DNA of 34,493 nt, from positions 104,023 to 138,515 of the forward strand of contig MNCI01035790.1 in the NCBI GenBank assembly GCA_015680685.1. The letters run 5' to 3'. This document shows, piece by piece, positions 1-11,496 of the stretch. Position numbers and translations under genes: made by a program. Position 1 is the stretch's first letter; the number at the start of each line of letters is the position of its first letter. A model generated the notes under the pieces. It was given only the letters and a program-made list of their open reading frames with translations, made no database searches and was not told the DNA's origin. This DNA comes from Gnetum montanum (Eukaryota; Streptophyta; Gnetopsida; Gnetales; Gnetaceae).

Positions 1-23
1 TTAAAAAATAATTATTATAATTC

Positions 24-1044
24 TTACAATTTTCTTGTTTTTGGAATGTTGGGATTGGTGATAATACCACTATCATTGAATGTTGTTACACTTTTTCCAA
101 AGAAATCTTTTACATAAACATTTGAAAGCATTACAATTGGAGATGATTTTATGTCTTTTTCAACCATTTCATAAAGCTTTTCCCCTTCTGCAATTCCTAA
201 ATACCTCCATAATGTTATAATTGCAGGCTCATCATTATTACAATCATAATACAAATGTAAGTTTAGAGTTATATAACTTCAACATATTTATATTATAATG
301 AAATAAAAAATATTTTCTTACCTTAGATCTAATATCTCTAATTTTCTTCTTTCAATTGTTTGATTATTTACATCTCTTTTTAATGTATTGATTGGGATTA
401 TTTCTACTACTATTCCAATTAGATTTGTAAATGTTAAAAAGAAAGGTTAGTTATGAAACAAATAAAATATATTACTCAATAATTAGCAATTCTACAAAAT
501 TACCTAGTTTCTCTTGTGAGTTGATATAAGAGTCTAGGTTTATGAGTTTGATAAAAGTATACTTCTAATCTAGAATTTCCTTGACCATCTAATCTATTTG
601 GTGGATTTTTAAAAATCTGTTTAATACTATTTTATAATCACATTTTTTTTTATTAATTTTTATGTTCTTTCTTTGAATTTTTTCTCTATGAATGTGATAC
701 ACATTCCCGACATGTAAATTAGTATTTACTATATTTGCATCTTCATTGTAGGCTATGACTTGCATAATAGATTCCTATGAAAAGCAATGAGTTAGTACCT
801 ATTAACATTTAAATACATTACAATGAACATAGAAAGAAATAATTGAAGTTGATACCTCAGCATCCATTACTTGATAAGTTTGTACTTTTTTTTTACCATC
901 TTTGATATTTCCAAATCGTTTCACACTAGTTTTGTATATTACACAAACTTCACAAACCAAATTTTTGTCACAATGGCCAAGAACAAATAATGGCATCAAA
1001 CTAAGTGGAGTAGCCATGAAGTTAATGGACACTATGTTATTCAC
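24..1044 (-). pseudogene. RPA70-like single-strand DNA-binding protein of a Helitron (decayed)
   Basis: Read leftward, fragments in several frames line up in order with the OB folds of the large subunit of replication protein A. First comes a DBD-A-like piece (minus 1044-802) with KRFGNIKDGKKKVQTYQVMD, interrupted and resumed near 770-690 with IMQVIAYNEDAN and VGNVYHIHREKI. Next, near 430-320, is a DBD-B entry strand (LIGIVVEIIPINTLKRDV), and last an open piece of 76 codons (254-24) with ITLWRYLGIAEG, VMLSNVYVKDFFGKS and a closing NPNIP. RPA coats single-stranded DNA; plant Helitrons often carry such a gene beside RepHel, which is the arrangement here. The copy has several frameshifts, and no zinc-ribbon DBD-C follows before the stop at 24, so it is truncated or a short form. 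Family assignment is by recognisable motifs, not by a search. Confidence 0.72.
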
Positions 1045-1199
1045 ATACTATTAGTTTTTCTCATACCATACATAAAGAAAAAATCGTTTAAATTAACTAA
1101 TATTTATTTCTAAAGTTTACAATGTCATAAATGTATTATTCAAAATTGTACATGTCACTATATGTAGAATTACATGTGTTTCTTTTGGACAACTTTTTT

Positions 1200-4100
1200 A
1201 GATGATTTTATTCATTTATTTTTCTTTGGGCTAATTTTGATTTGTTCTTGTTTTATATTGGTCATAGGAAACTACATAGTAAATTTGTAGGCATGATAAT
1301 GATCTAACACAAGAAAGTACTACATAGACTAATCTAGGTTGCTGTGAATGTGTAATATCAACAATAGCTTTATCAAGTGTCATGCCTTGTCATTTATGTA
1401 TTGTAAGTGCCCATTATGGGAACTATGTGCTTTAAAGAATAAATAAATGTTGGACCAATATAGTTGGAAAGTTAATCAATACTAAAGATGGTGATGCTAG
1501 TTGCTTTGTTTCATTGCTATAAAATATATCTATAATAGTTCTAGTTATTCCATTAACCAAACCATAACAAGTAGACATATTTACTATCAACATTACTTTA
1601 GCCCCAATTATGATTAATATTTCTACTTCCAAATCTTCATCATCCATGGATATGTATTAATTAGAAAAATTACTAATGCTAAGACTTCAACAAATAGGCT
1701 TTCCAAAATTATATAACATTTTCTTGTTATGTTCATTTACTTGATCATTTATTGAAAATAAGTGTATACTATTATCAAAATTTTATTATTATTGAATAAA
1801 CATTTAGTTTTGGCTTCTATTCATTAGTATTTCCCAATCAATACTTGTTGGTGTAAAAGTTTTTACATTTTCTAGCAATTAAAAAAAATCATTGTTCTTT
1901 TGTAGATGTGTTCTACAAGAATATTTTATCCAATAAAGCAACAGATATAAACTCATTCCATAAAATGTTTCCAATACCTTTGAAGTAATATGGTGCTATA
2001 TCTTCGACTCAAGATAATTGAGCTATATCACCTATGAAAATCATTGCCCTACCTCCAAAACTCTCATTACAATGAGAAAATATTTATCATAGTTTTGCAT
2101 CTATATCTTCTAATAACCTAGCTCCAAAAAAACTATACTCATTAATGAGAATATATTTTATGTCCTTAAAATCACTCTACAACTAATGTAAAATAATATT
2201 ATTGTTTCTTTTTGTCCTTTTATGGATAGTTTTAGACCAACATGAATTTTTTTTACCTAAATACTAAAAGCTACAACCCCTGTTGGAGCCATTACCAACA
2301 AAGGCAATTTTTTTAGAAATGCTAAAGTAGACATTTCTATTTTAATAGCATGAATTAGAAAATATTTCCCTGTGCCGGCACTACCTTGTATTATTAATTT
2401 TAATGATTTTAATGCCTTTGTTTTACTTTGAATCTAATTATTTTTAATAATATTCACAACTTCTTATTGTTTGTTATTTAATGTTTGTCAATGATTTGTA
2501 TTAGGTTGCATTATAATAGTAGTATTGGAATTTTTCAAGGAATTTAGAAATTGTAATGCTCTTTTAATTTTATTTTGTCAGTTTTTTTCCATTCATACCA
2601 ACTGTCTATGTCTCTTTGTCCTAACATATCTATTTCTATGTGATTTAAAACATGTGTTGATTGCAAACTTGATAAAAGCTCCCATTTGTTTTGAAGGTGA
2701 TTTACATTTTTAATATAAACATCTTCTTCATAATCTTCACAAATTTTATCTTTCTTGGTTTCGATTTTATTAGTTATTTTTTCAATTGTTTGTTCATGTA
2801 CTTTCCAATTAGCTCTTATCTGTTCTTCTATTGTTCCTATTTCTATTTCATATATACGAACTGAAACATAAAGCAACATCTAAATTCAATAATACTCTAA
2901 CCATTTTTCAAGATTCTCAATTGGTTTTCTAAAAATATAGGATAAACCTGAACTATGGCTTCCTTTTGTCTTTTTCACCATAACTTATTTGACTTTCTTT
3001 TTGGATTGTAAATAAATTTTTTTATCACCTCATAAAGGTTTAAACCATTCATGTCTGTTGGTCTATTTATGTATGAATATGATTCTTCATTATTAGATTC
3101 ATTTGTAACTATTTGTTTATATACTTGATTATACAAATTTAAGTTTACAAAAATTCTACTACATTCTAATAAAGGTAGTTCCAACAACATATGTGATGCT
3201 TCTTGTGCTCCTATATCTCTTTCAATTAATGTCTCAGTTATCAGCTTTTTGTAACTTTTTCCAATGTGATCTTTAGTGTTCTATAATTTTATAATTTTTT
3301 TTTTAGTATATCATTATAGGATTCAAAAGTTTTTCTACTTTAACAGCATATTTTGCTATGTACTTCACAATAGCATGTTTTGACAAAACAGGTTGCCAAT
3401 CTATGTTGGCTCTTCATGTTTGAAGAATTAATCTAATATGTTTATTCAATCTATCATCATTTGATAGTGGCTCAAATACAATTTCTTTTGACTCACAATT
3501 CTTGTATAATAATGAAGAGGTTTCATGAATAGGCCATGGAACTTTGTATCTACAAATCATATGTAAACATAATATTAGAAGTTTTTGCAATAGGTTTTTA
3601 GAAATAGTTTTTTGAATAACTTTTTGACACATTACCTACAATATAATTTTCCATTTTTTAATTGTAAGCAAGTATCCTTTCTACATTTTGAATGTCTTTA
3701 AACTGAGTTAATTAGTGCTACGTAATCTTCATCGACATCTTGGGTGAATATTGCTTCTTTATCATATGATGAAGGGTGACACATATTTGAATTATTTTCC
3801 TCTATATATATATGTTTGCAAAATCAATATCAAATGTAACACAATATCAACATTAATAACAATGGAATGTACTTATTTGATACCTCAAAAGATAGCATTG
3901 TAGTGGCAAATCGAGGGTTCCATGTATGTACAAGATCATCTAAGGAAGTTTTTATCTTGTTGACTTCATCCTCATCATACCAATTAACTCTGTCTATATT
4001 TGGAGCATTTTCTATCCACAAAAAGCCATGTATGTGAGGAGACCCTCAATGTTGCCATTTGTACCTTAACTAGTAGTCAATCATTTTTATGTCTTTCTTC

Positions 4101-5702
4101 AAAATCTCTTTCATAAAAACTTGGTAATGGTAATACATATAGTGTGTTACGACATGAGATTTTTCAATGACCATTTGTTATTTACTTTGTTGTACAGTAT
4201 TTTTGTTTGCAACTCTTGTCATATGTTTATGTAAGCTAGGCCAATGGATATCAATAGCACTTAACATGAAAAATATAGTAGGAGATCTAATTTGATTCAA
4301 CATTGATATTAACTATAAGTAACATTTTGACTAGTAAGCTCGTGTACCTCACAAAGTAGAACTAAATCGTATAATTTCATTAGCGAAACTCTTGCTTGGA
4401 TCCTTGCATAATCGTTCTTTTCACTCATTGATATGCATTTGCATTTGTTTAATAAAAATTGAGGCTATGTTTTGTGCACAATGTATCCTAATCATGTTAA
4501 AAATATAGTATCTAAATCTAAGATGTCTTGCAAATCTTTCATCTTTATATAACAAAATATGTTTTGCACATTCATGTTATCGAACTTGCTTAGTTCTTAA
4601 GTAATAGAAATTACATTTTCCTGTAGGAAAGAGAGTAGGAAAGGCCATATCAAATAAGTCAAGATAAAAATATTTATTTGATGGAGTTTATTTATTGTTG
4701 GCCAATTAATACTTTCTGCAACTTTAATTTTATGTAAGTTAAGCCAATCTTGAATGAGATCATTCTCTATTTTAAAGTCAATTGTATTCACAACTATAGA
4801 TGATGTAAGTATACTTTCATTAGAAAGTTCTTCATGATCATCATTACTTATTATATTCAATTCAATGTTATTTGATTCATCTTTTAATTCATTAATATTA
4901 ATTCTTTGAACTTTATCAGTGAATCTTACATCATTGTTTTTTGGAAGTTCTTCAATACTTTCCAAATCTATTTCAACATCTTGCTAAAACTTATCATTAT
5001 GAATTTTAAATTTTAACACTGCTAGTACTCTTGCTTTGTTGATAATAAAATCATATGTTCCATTGAAATGATCTTTTCTTTGAACAATAATCAATGGTAA
5101 CTTGTAATTTTCGAAGTAGGTTTTTCTAATACCTCTTCTACATGTTGTGAAAAGCTTATTGTATGACCTTTATATTTTAGTTGACCTCCACGAGCATGTG
5201 TAACTTGAATTATGGGATTGAGCCTTGCAATTAACATTTCTTCAACTTGGGTTAACACTTAAAGTTCACATGGTTGTTCTCAAGGATCACTATTATTCTT
5301 TGACATTTGAATATGCTATTTTTCTTGGTACGTAACATTGCAAATTATTTCTCATTACATGTGTTATATTCAAATTCATTTGTAATAGTTTGAAGACTAT
5401 TTTGAAATCTTAATTGAGCATTTCTAATATTTTGTTTGTCTTCACATTTAAAATTTTCTAAATTTTTTGAAAACATATTTCTTGCATGGTTTGGTTGAGT
5501 TTGTATAATTTTTTTCGTTTTTGTAAACTTATTTCATCATTAGAGTCTACTAATGTGACATTATTTAGTTTAATCTCTTCTCTTTGCATTAGCATAAAGG
5601 ATGAGCTATCATTAATGTTAGTTATTAGTTTTTGTCATTTTCTTATATTAGATTTATAAATTCTTTCATGTTTTCTTAATGCTTCTAACTCTTCATTATT
5701 CA
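1200..5702 (-). pseudogene. Helitron Rep-helicase (RepHel), decayed
   Basis: RepHel is the rolling-circle transposase of Helitrons: an HUH endonuclease fused to a Pif1-type helicase. Reading leftward, a probable start lies near 5702 (MNNEELEALRKHERIYKS). The Rep two-His motif appears as GSPHIHGFLWIENAPNID, with HIH at 4028-4036 and an in-frame TGA just before it (WQH stop GSP). The double-tyrosine motif KYIAKYAVK is at about 3339-3365. The Pif1 part shows Walker A GSAGTGK (2365-2385), APTGV near 2280, a Walker B-region remnant LLEDID near 2110, FIGDIAQL near 2030, GAKVMLIVNMSTCYGLVNG within 1647-1432 and the closing VYVVLSCVRSLS near 1290-1350. Total length suits a RepHel of about 1,400-1,500 residues. 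Many stops and frameshifts make it inactive. The RPA-like gene follows downstream on the same strand. The element ends (5' TC; 3' hairpin plus CTRR) were not located; the 3' end must lie left of the window. Confidence 0.88.
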
Positions 5703-6679
5703 TGCCATTTCTTTTTGTTTGTTTATATACATGAAAATATTTTGTTTTTTTAGCACACATAATATTATTTGATATTTAACTTTTACTATATTTATAATCT
5801 TGTCAAGGTAACACTATTATTTGTAATAAGTAAAAATCACAATTCCATTCTACTAGAAATATTTCTTTACCACATACCTAGTTTTCAGTATATTCAACTA
5901 TTTTATTAATAAATTTTTTTTTTTTTGAAAAGTTTGTGATCCAAATACTTGTAGCTCTAATAACTTATAGCACCTGAAATATTTCACCAAAAAAATACTA
6001 TCTAATTACTTAAATGACTACTTGAACAACAAGTATACTGCATGTAAAATATATTTTATTATTATGAAAATCACGTTCACAGGCACTAAGGACATATAAG
6101 AGATTGACTAGTATAATTTATCATTATTAATGTTAAAAATTCATTAATACTTTTTGAATTATCTAATGACTCTCCAGGGTCCTTGATAATAATAAAAACT
6201 CAATTTCAGCTCCTATAACAAAGAATTAATATAATAACCTAAACTTTTGCAAACCAAGAATTCAACCACTACTATCCATCATCCTTTTAACCATAAAAGA
6301 GAATCAAGAACATGCCCAGATCATAAATTTGTTGTGTCATGTAAGCCTAGCAAATAAACAATCGTGGACATATATATGGTTTTGTAGCATCTTGTTTACT
6401 GGGCAGCCTAGGCCAAACTAACAACATTGTTGTGGCCTCCAAGTGTATAGATCTTGAGTGGTAGGGGAATTTTTGTGACCCACAAATACTAGGACATGGG
6501 GCAACATTGAAGCTTTTTTGCTCATAGATGTAGGATATGCTATCTTTAGAGATTTGTGTCGAGGTGGCTTGAAATAGAGCTAATCATGAATGAGAGCTTG
6601 AATTCATGCATATCTGCCATACATTTTTGGATGGCCTAAAGTAAAAGAGCTATGCATCAAAAGAATTGACAAGAAAGAG
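5703..6679. other. AT-rich stretch without a gene
   Basis: This stretch lies between the Helitron Rep start and the left inverted-repeat arm. It holds homopolymer runs (T run near 5920) and no coherent frame. The Helitron 5' terminus should lie here, but I could not identify a convincing TC terminus. Just inside the right end there is a short repeat of AAGAGCTATGCATCAAAAG (from about 6637 and again from about 6675) at the edge of the inverted repeat. Confidence 0.5.
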
Positions 6680-8005
6680 CTATGCATCAAAAGAATCCAA
6701 TTCATGGAAACAAACAATGGTGTGGACATATATGTTGTTTTGGGTATGTGTACTTCAAGAAAAAGTTGGGACGGGTTCGTAGAGGAGGACATGATAGAGA
6801 AAATTTAAATAGATTAGTTTTTTTAAAAAAATAAATCTCATATATCATAAAAAAACATTGTAAAATATAGAACAAGTACAATGTAAATCCAAAATATTGT
6901 TAATGCTTAAAAATTGTACAAAAGATTGCAATTTCACCATTAAACGAAAGCAAGAAATTTTGCAAAGGTATGGAGGGCATGGAATTTATTTCCTTACTCA
7001 AGAGCCATAATGTGGCCAAACATATAATTTTTACAATAACGAAAATGGCAACAATAAAATAAAACTCTTTTGTTACTCAATCCAATCTTTCAAGAATGAA
7101 ATTAATCCTCAAGCCTCAACCAAATTTATAACAAATCACATTTGCTAATACTTTTGTTCAATGATGACCTATGAGTAGCACTGTAGGCAATGTTGAAGAC
7201 AACCACATTATAAGAAAACACAACTTAACTAAACTAGGCACAGCCCAGTAACTCACCTCACCTAAGATGATCGAAAACCTTTTAAACACTTGGAATTAGC
7301 ACCGGTCATGATGAAGGGGAATGTTAGCACCTGTCATGATGAAGGGGAATGTTAAAACAGATAGTGCCATGAGGTTGCATATGATCATTGGCCATGTGCT
7401 GGTTGGCTTCGTTGGCTGGCTCGTAAGCAAACAAATTTTAAAACAAAGTTGAACAAGCATCCATCCATCATCATGTTCATGACTTATGACCCATGCCTTG
7501 TTTTGCTTTTTGTTTTTCAGCACAGTTATAAGAAAAATAGCAAAAACCAACAATGACCAATAAACACACGTGCAATGTTTTCCTTGCATAACACGTCACA
7601 AACTTGATTTCCGTATAACCCAAACTTGGCCCTTCGCCCTTCGGTTACGAAAGTAGCCCTTTCGTGATTTCCGTGTCTTGGTTTATTCATCCGTACTCTC
7701 TTGTTTTCTGTGGTCTGTGTCATGCCGATGCCATGAATCTTGATCGCTTGCTGGCGACTTAACAATGAAATGAAGTTTGTGAAAGATTCAGAATAAGATT
7801 TTAATGCACAATGTAGACATTGAGACTAAGGCAAGAATAATACAAGGCAAAGGGACCATTTCAATGTTTATGTACAGATCCAGTCCAAATAAAATAAATT
7901 CTGAAATATGTGCCCATTGCAAATTTAATAGGCTTCTTACAAGCTCCTGAATCCAATGCAAGTAGTTCATCAAAATTTATCAAACCATGAATCTTCAATG
8001 CATAG
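6680..8005 (+). repeat. Left arm of a 1.3 kb inverted repeat
   Basis: The reverse complement of this segment matches 15317-16672 along its whole length with substitutions and small indels. Landmarks paired with the right arm are: CATCAAAAGAATCCAATTC at the outer end; the TATGGAGGGCATGGAATT block near 6970; the ACGAAAGGGC block near 7650; CAAGATTCATGGCATC in reverse near 7730; and AAATTTATC at the inner end near 7973. The arms enclose about 7.3 kb that includes the membrane-protein gene. No terminal consensus or target-site duplication could be assigned. It could be the long terminal inverted repeat of a DNA transposon (Mutator-like or foldback) or an old inverted segmental duplication. Confidence 0.85.
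7298..7353 (+). repeat. 28-bp tandem duplication inside the left arm
   Basis: Two adjacent 28-bp units beginning AGCACC, differing by a G/T, each containing GTCATGATGAAGGGGAATG. The right arm carries only one related copy (near 16050-16070, reverse orientation), so the duplication arose after the arms formed. Confidence 0.85.
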
Positions 8006-9128
8006 AGAAAAAGTGATGAGATGAGACTCATGAAAGATACCAGTCTATGAACTGATCCCATCCCATCCCATCCCTAAATCCATAGAATAATGCATTCATT
8101 CATTATTCACTAGTTCACCTTTTTTTTTGGAGTAAAATCATTTCTACACAAGTTTCACACCCCAGCCTTCATGCCTATATATGCAATACTAACTAATGTG
8201 ACAACAGAGTACTACTAATGGTAACATGGCTAAGATATTTTTTGATTCAGGAATTGTTTGCCAAAAGGTAAGAGAGAAGGCACGCTACAAAAATACAATG
8301 TAAGCAGCTATTCATGTGCAATGCAATAGCAAAATACTGTAGATCTGCTAGATGTTGATGCAGCCACCCACAAAATTGATCAAGTCAAAAAACACATGAA
8401 TGAACATGCTAACCAACGAACAAGGAACTTTTGCCACACCTACCCACCTCTAACACCTATTCTTCTTGCAATGTGAGTGTGGGCTAGCATTAATGATATA
8501 AGACAACAAAAAGAAAAAAAGCTTAAGAATGATTATAGTCTAATATTTCACTTTGAAATTGTATATCAAGTAAAGAAGTTTCTAATCCCATCTATACACT
8601 CAAAGCAACCTTTGAAAATATGTATAACCATTATAAACGTAAATTTGTTATATAAAAACGTAACATTTCCATAGAAAACAATGAAGCTAAACATGCTTTC
8701 ATATGCAAGCATTGTATGCAAGATGGCACACATGCAATGTTCACCAAATAAATAAAGATAAGATTCATGGGAAAATCTTCTCATTAAAGATAAGATTTAT
8801 GTGAAAAAATTTTCAATAAAGATCAACAAGTATGAAAATAATGTATGAAAAAATAGAAATCTAAACATTTAGTACAAGAAAAATAGAAAGTCTAGAGAGC
8901 CAAAAGTCTAAGTACTCACCATGTTATACTTTTGCAGGTTGATTGATTTGTTGTGAGCTTAACTTCTTTCCTCTTGATTATGAAAAATTATTCTTATAGT
9001 CTAGGGAGAAAGATTAGCTCCAAAAATCATTGGCTGTGATGAGTGAGGAGTTCCCATCGAAATATGGAACACAAGATAATGACATTTCTTACATGGATTT
9101 GAAGGATTCAATCATTATTGATTTATGA
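8006..9128. other. AT-rich spacer inside the inverted repeat, no gene seen
   Basis: Short frames only, none with recognisable motifs or consistent codon use. There is a CCCAT run (8055-8075) and two related AAAGATAAGATT segments near 8755 and 8788. Nothing else can be supported. Confidence 0.5.
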
Positions 9129-9740
9129 AGGATTTGAATAAATGATATCATTTACATCAATGAAAAGTATTGTTTGTGGGGCTTGTCCATGTGTACAATA
9201 AAACTTAGTTGTCCCCTTGCAAATTGGATAGCTGTTTTCAACTGAACATGCCTATTTTTTTTGAATAAATTATATCATTTACATTGATGGAAAATAGTGT
9301 TTGTGTGGCCTATTCATATGTACAATAAAACTTAGTTGTCCACTTTCAAATTGGATAACTTTTTTCAAACAAACATGTCTATTTCTTTGAATAAATTATA
9401 TCATTTACATGGATGAAAAGTAGTGTTTGTGGGGCCTATCCATATGTACAATAAAACTTAGTTGTCCACTTGCAAATTGGATAGCTATTTTCAACTAAAC
9501 ATGTCTATTTCTTTGAATAAATTTTACCATTTACATTAGAGAAAAGCCATGGTTGTGGGGCCTATCCATGAACATGTCTATATTTTTGAATAAATGATGC
9601 CATTTACATAAAATGAAAAGCCATAGTTGTGGGACGTATACATGAACATGTCTATATTTTTGAATAAATGATTTCATTTACATCAAATGAAAAGCCATGG
9701 TTGTGGGGCCTATCCATATGTACAATTAAACTTAGTTGTG
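9129..9740 (+). repeat. Minisatellite: three units of about 126 bp followed by three of about 74 bp
   Basis: The phrase TTTGAATAAA recurs at 9133, 9260, 9386, 9512, 9585 and 9659, giving periods of 127, 126, 126, 73 and 74. Each unit continues with ATCATTTACAT, a GAAAAG(T/C) segment, GTTTGTGGGGCCTATCCAT and, in the long units, TACAATAAAACTTAGTTGTCC. The short units have lost the TACAATAAAA-to-GATAGCT section, so the array seems to have grown again from a deleted unit. No coding potential. Confidence 0.9.
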
Positions 9741-9890
9741 TTTGTGTGCCTATGTAGATGTACAATCAAACTTGCTAGGTTGAAACTTTGTACAATACCA
9801 AAAAAACTATTCCAAAGATGCCAAAAAAAAAACACTATGCAAGGACATCCATGACATTTTTCTTCTATATTTATTACAAATTATTAACAT

Positions 9891-10090
9891 GTAATCAAGA
9901 CTTGTGTTTGTGGGCCTACCCATATTTGTGTAATCAAAGTTTTTCCACATGACATAAAATTAATACGTTCACCTAAATGTGAATATTCGTAATAGGTAAT
10001 CAAGACTTGTGTTTGTGGGCCTACCCATATTTGTATAATCAAAGTTTTTCCACACAACATAAAATTAATACGTTCACCTCAATGTGAGAA
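9891..10090 (+). repeat. 105-bp tandem duplication
   Basis: GTAATCAAGACTTGTGTTTG starts at 9891 and again at 9996. Both copies continue with GGGCCTACCCATATTTGT, TTTTTCCACA and TAATACGTTCACCT with few differences. The GTTTGTGGGCCTA core resembles the GTTTGTGGGGCCTA core of the preceding array, so the two may share an origin. Confidence 0.9.
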
Positions 10091-10095
10091 GGGCT

Positions 10096-10113
10096 ACGTC
10101 TGATGTGAGACGT
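10096..10113. repeat. Short ACGTCT/AGACGT inverted repeat
   Basis: Perfect 6-bp arms ACGTCT and AGACGT around a 6-base spacer (GATGTG), located after the 105-bp repeats. ACGT cores are typical plant bZIP targets, but a 6-bp match may be chance; a role is not shown. Confidence 0.3.
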
Positions 10114-10536
10114 TAAACATAAAAAGGAAACACATGGTGGCTAGTTTGCCTAAGTGTCAAGCTAGAAGTTGTCAAGCTAGCGCAACATGGAAGACACATT
10201 TTGACAAATTTTCTAACTCATGAAGCTATCCCTCCTACTACACTCCAGAGCGTATCTAGCATAGCCTAGATGAAGAATACAAGTTTTGCTAATTATATAG
10301 AGTTGTTTATCATTAGACAACCTATTGTGAGTGACTATGAGTCACACATCCTCACACTCATAGTTCTGGTGGAGAAACTCAAAGTTATGCTTGTCTTCAA
10401 GTTCCTAGTGATCCAAGGGTATATTTGCTTGGACCTTCGCATAGAGGAAGTCCTAGCGCTTTACAACTAATCTCTCTAAATAAGAATCGCAAAAAGATTC
10501 TAAAAAGCTTCAAGAAGAGAAGTCTCCTAAAAAATA

Positions 10537-10738
10537 GCCAAATTTTTTTGAAAAAGTGACATAGGAAAATTCAATCTCAAGTATAACAAGTCCATCTGTT
10601 GGAATCAAATATCTAATTAAACCTTATATTTCAAGGAAACGCGTGGTGCCAAAAAATTTTGAAAAAGTGACATAGGAAAATTCAATCTCAGCTGGAGTCA
10701 AATATCTAATTAAACCTTATATTTGAAGGAAACGCGTG
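10537..10738 (+). repeat. Tandem duplication of about 111 bp
   Basis: GAAAAAGTGACATAGGAAAA begins at 10550 and 10661. Both copies continue with TTCAATCTCA, ATCAAATATC or GTCAAATATC, TAATTAAACCTTATATTT and AAGGAAACGCGTGG. The first copy holds about 20 extra bases after TCTCA. No gene lies here; the 66-codon frame at 10270-10470 just before it has no recognisable motif. Confidence 0.88.
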
Positions 10739-10840
10739 GGTACCATTATGGCACTGCTCACGTACTGTGGAGGCTTCTACTTTACATTGTCGAACTTCAA
10801 ACATGGAAAAAACATGTGGGAGGCTATCATTCTACATCTG

Positions 10841-10975
10841 GTGCCAAATGATAGCCGCCCACATATTTTGGAGGATTCTACATAGCACCAGTGCCAAATG
10901 ATAGTCGCCCACATGTTTTGGAGGATTCTACATGGCACCGGTGCCAAATGATAGCCGCCCACATGGTACCGGTCA
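10841..10975 (+). repeat. 50-bp tandem repeat, three units
   Basis: GTGCCAAATGATAG starts at 10841, 10891 and 10941, exactly 50 bp apart, followed by (C/T)CGCCCACAT and, in the first two units, TTTTGGAGGATTCTACAT. The last phrase is shared with the next array, so the 50-bp and 69-bp arrays are related. Confidence 0.92.
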
Positions 10976-10990
10976 CCTACTGAGGAGGCT

Positions 10991-11340
10991 TCTATTATGA
11001 CTCGTATTTTGGAGGATTCTACATTCTAATGCGGGACCGCATGTCGACCGCTATTATCTTCTATTATGACTCGTATTTTGGAGGATTCTACATTCTGATG
11101 TGGGACCGCATGTCGACCACTATTATCTTCTATTATGACTCGTATTTTGGAGGATTCTACATTCTGATGTGGGACCGCATGTCGACGGCTATTATCTTCT
11201 ATTATGACTCGTATTTTGGAGGATTCTACATTATGATGTGGGACCGCATGTTGACCGCTATTATCTTCTATTATGACTTGTATTTTGGAGGATTCTACAT
11301 TATGATGTGGGACCGCATGGATGTGGGACCGCATGTCGAC
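10991..11340 (+). repeat. 69-bp tandem repeat, five units, upstream of the membrane-protein gene
   Basis: TCTATTATGA begins at 10991, 11060, 11129, 11198 and 11267, exactly every 69 bp. Units contain CGTATTTTGGAGGATTCTAC and GTGGGACCGCATGTCGACC. Since 69 is three times 23, the array stays open on both strands (plus 11029-11394, minus 11409-11026) as 23-residue repeats; I read this as a by-product of the period, not as genes. The array ends about 160 bp before the first candidate start codon of the following gene and may be part of its upstream region. Confidence 0.93.
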
Positions 11341-11496
11341 CGCTATTATGGCACCGCTATTGTGGCACCAACTTTGGTAGACCTTGGCACTTGACATAGT
11401 CCAGGCCAAGCCCTTTAATACGCATACGCTGTGGCAGTTGCAATTGTATGAACATGGAGGCTAGTGCAGGACGCCATAGCATAGCATAGCATAAGC

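Noticed and set aside
9129-10090. Regular repeats that might suggest a CRISPR array
   Set aside because: Units are long (74-127 bp), contiguous, similar over their whole length and without unique spacers; they are minisatellites in a plant genome.
11026-11409. 127- and 121-codon frames on opposite strands at the same place
   Set aside because: Both are created by the 69-bp repeat, whose period is a multiple of three and which lacks stops on either strand.
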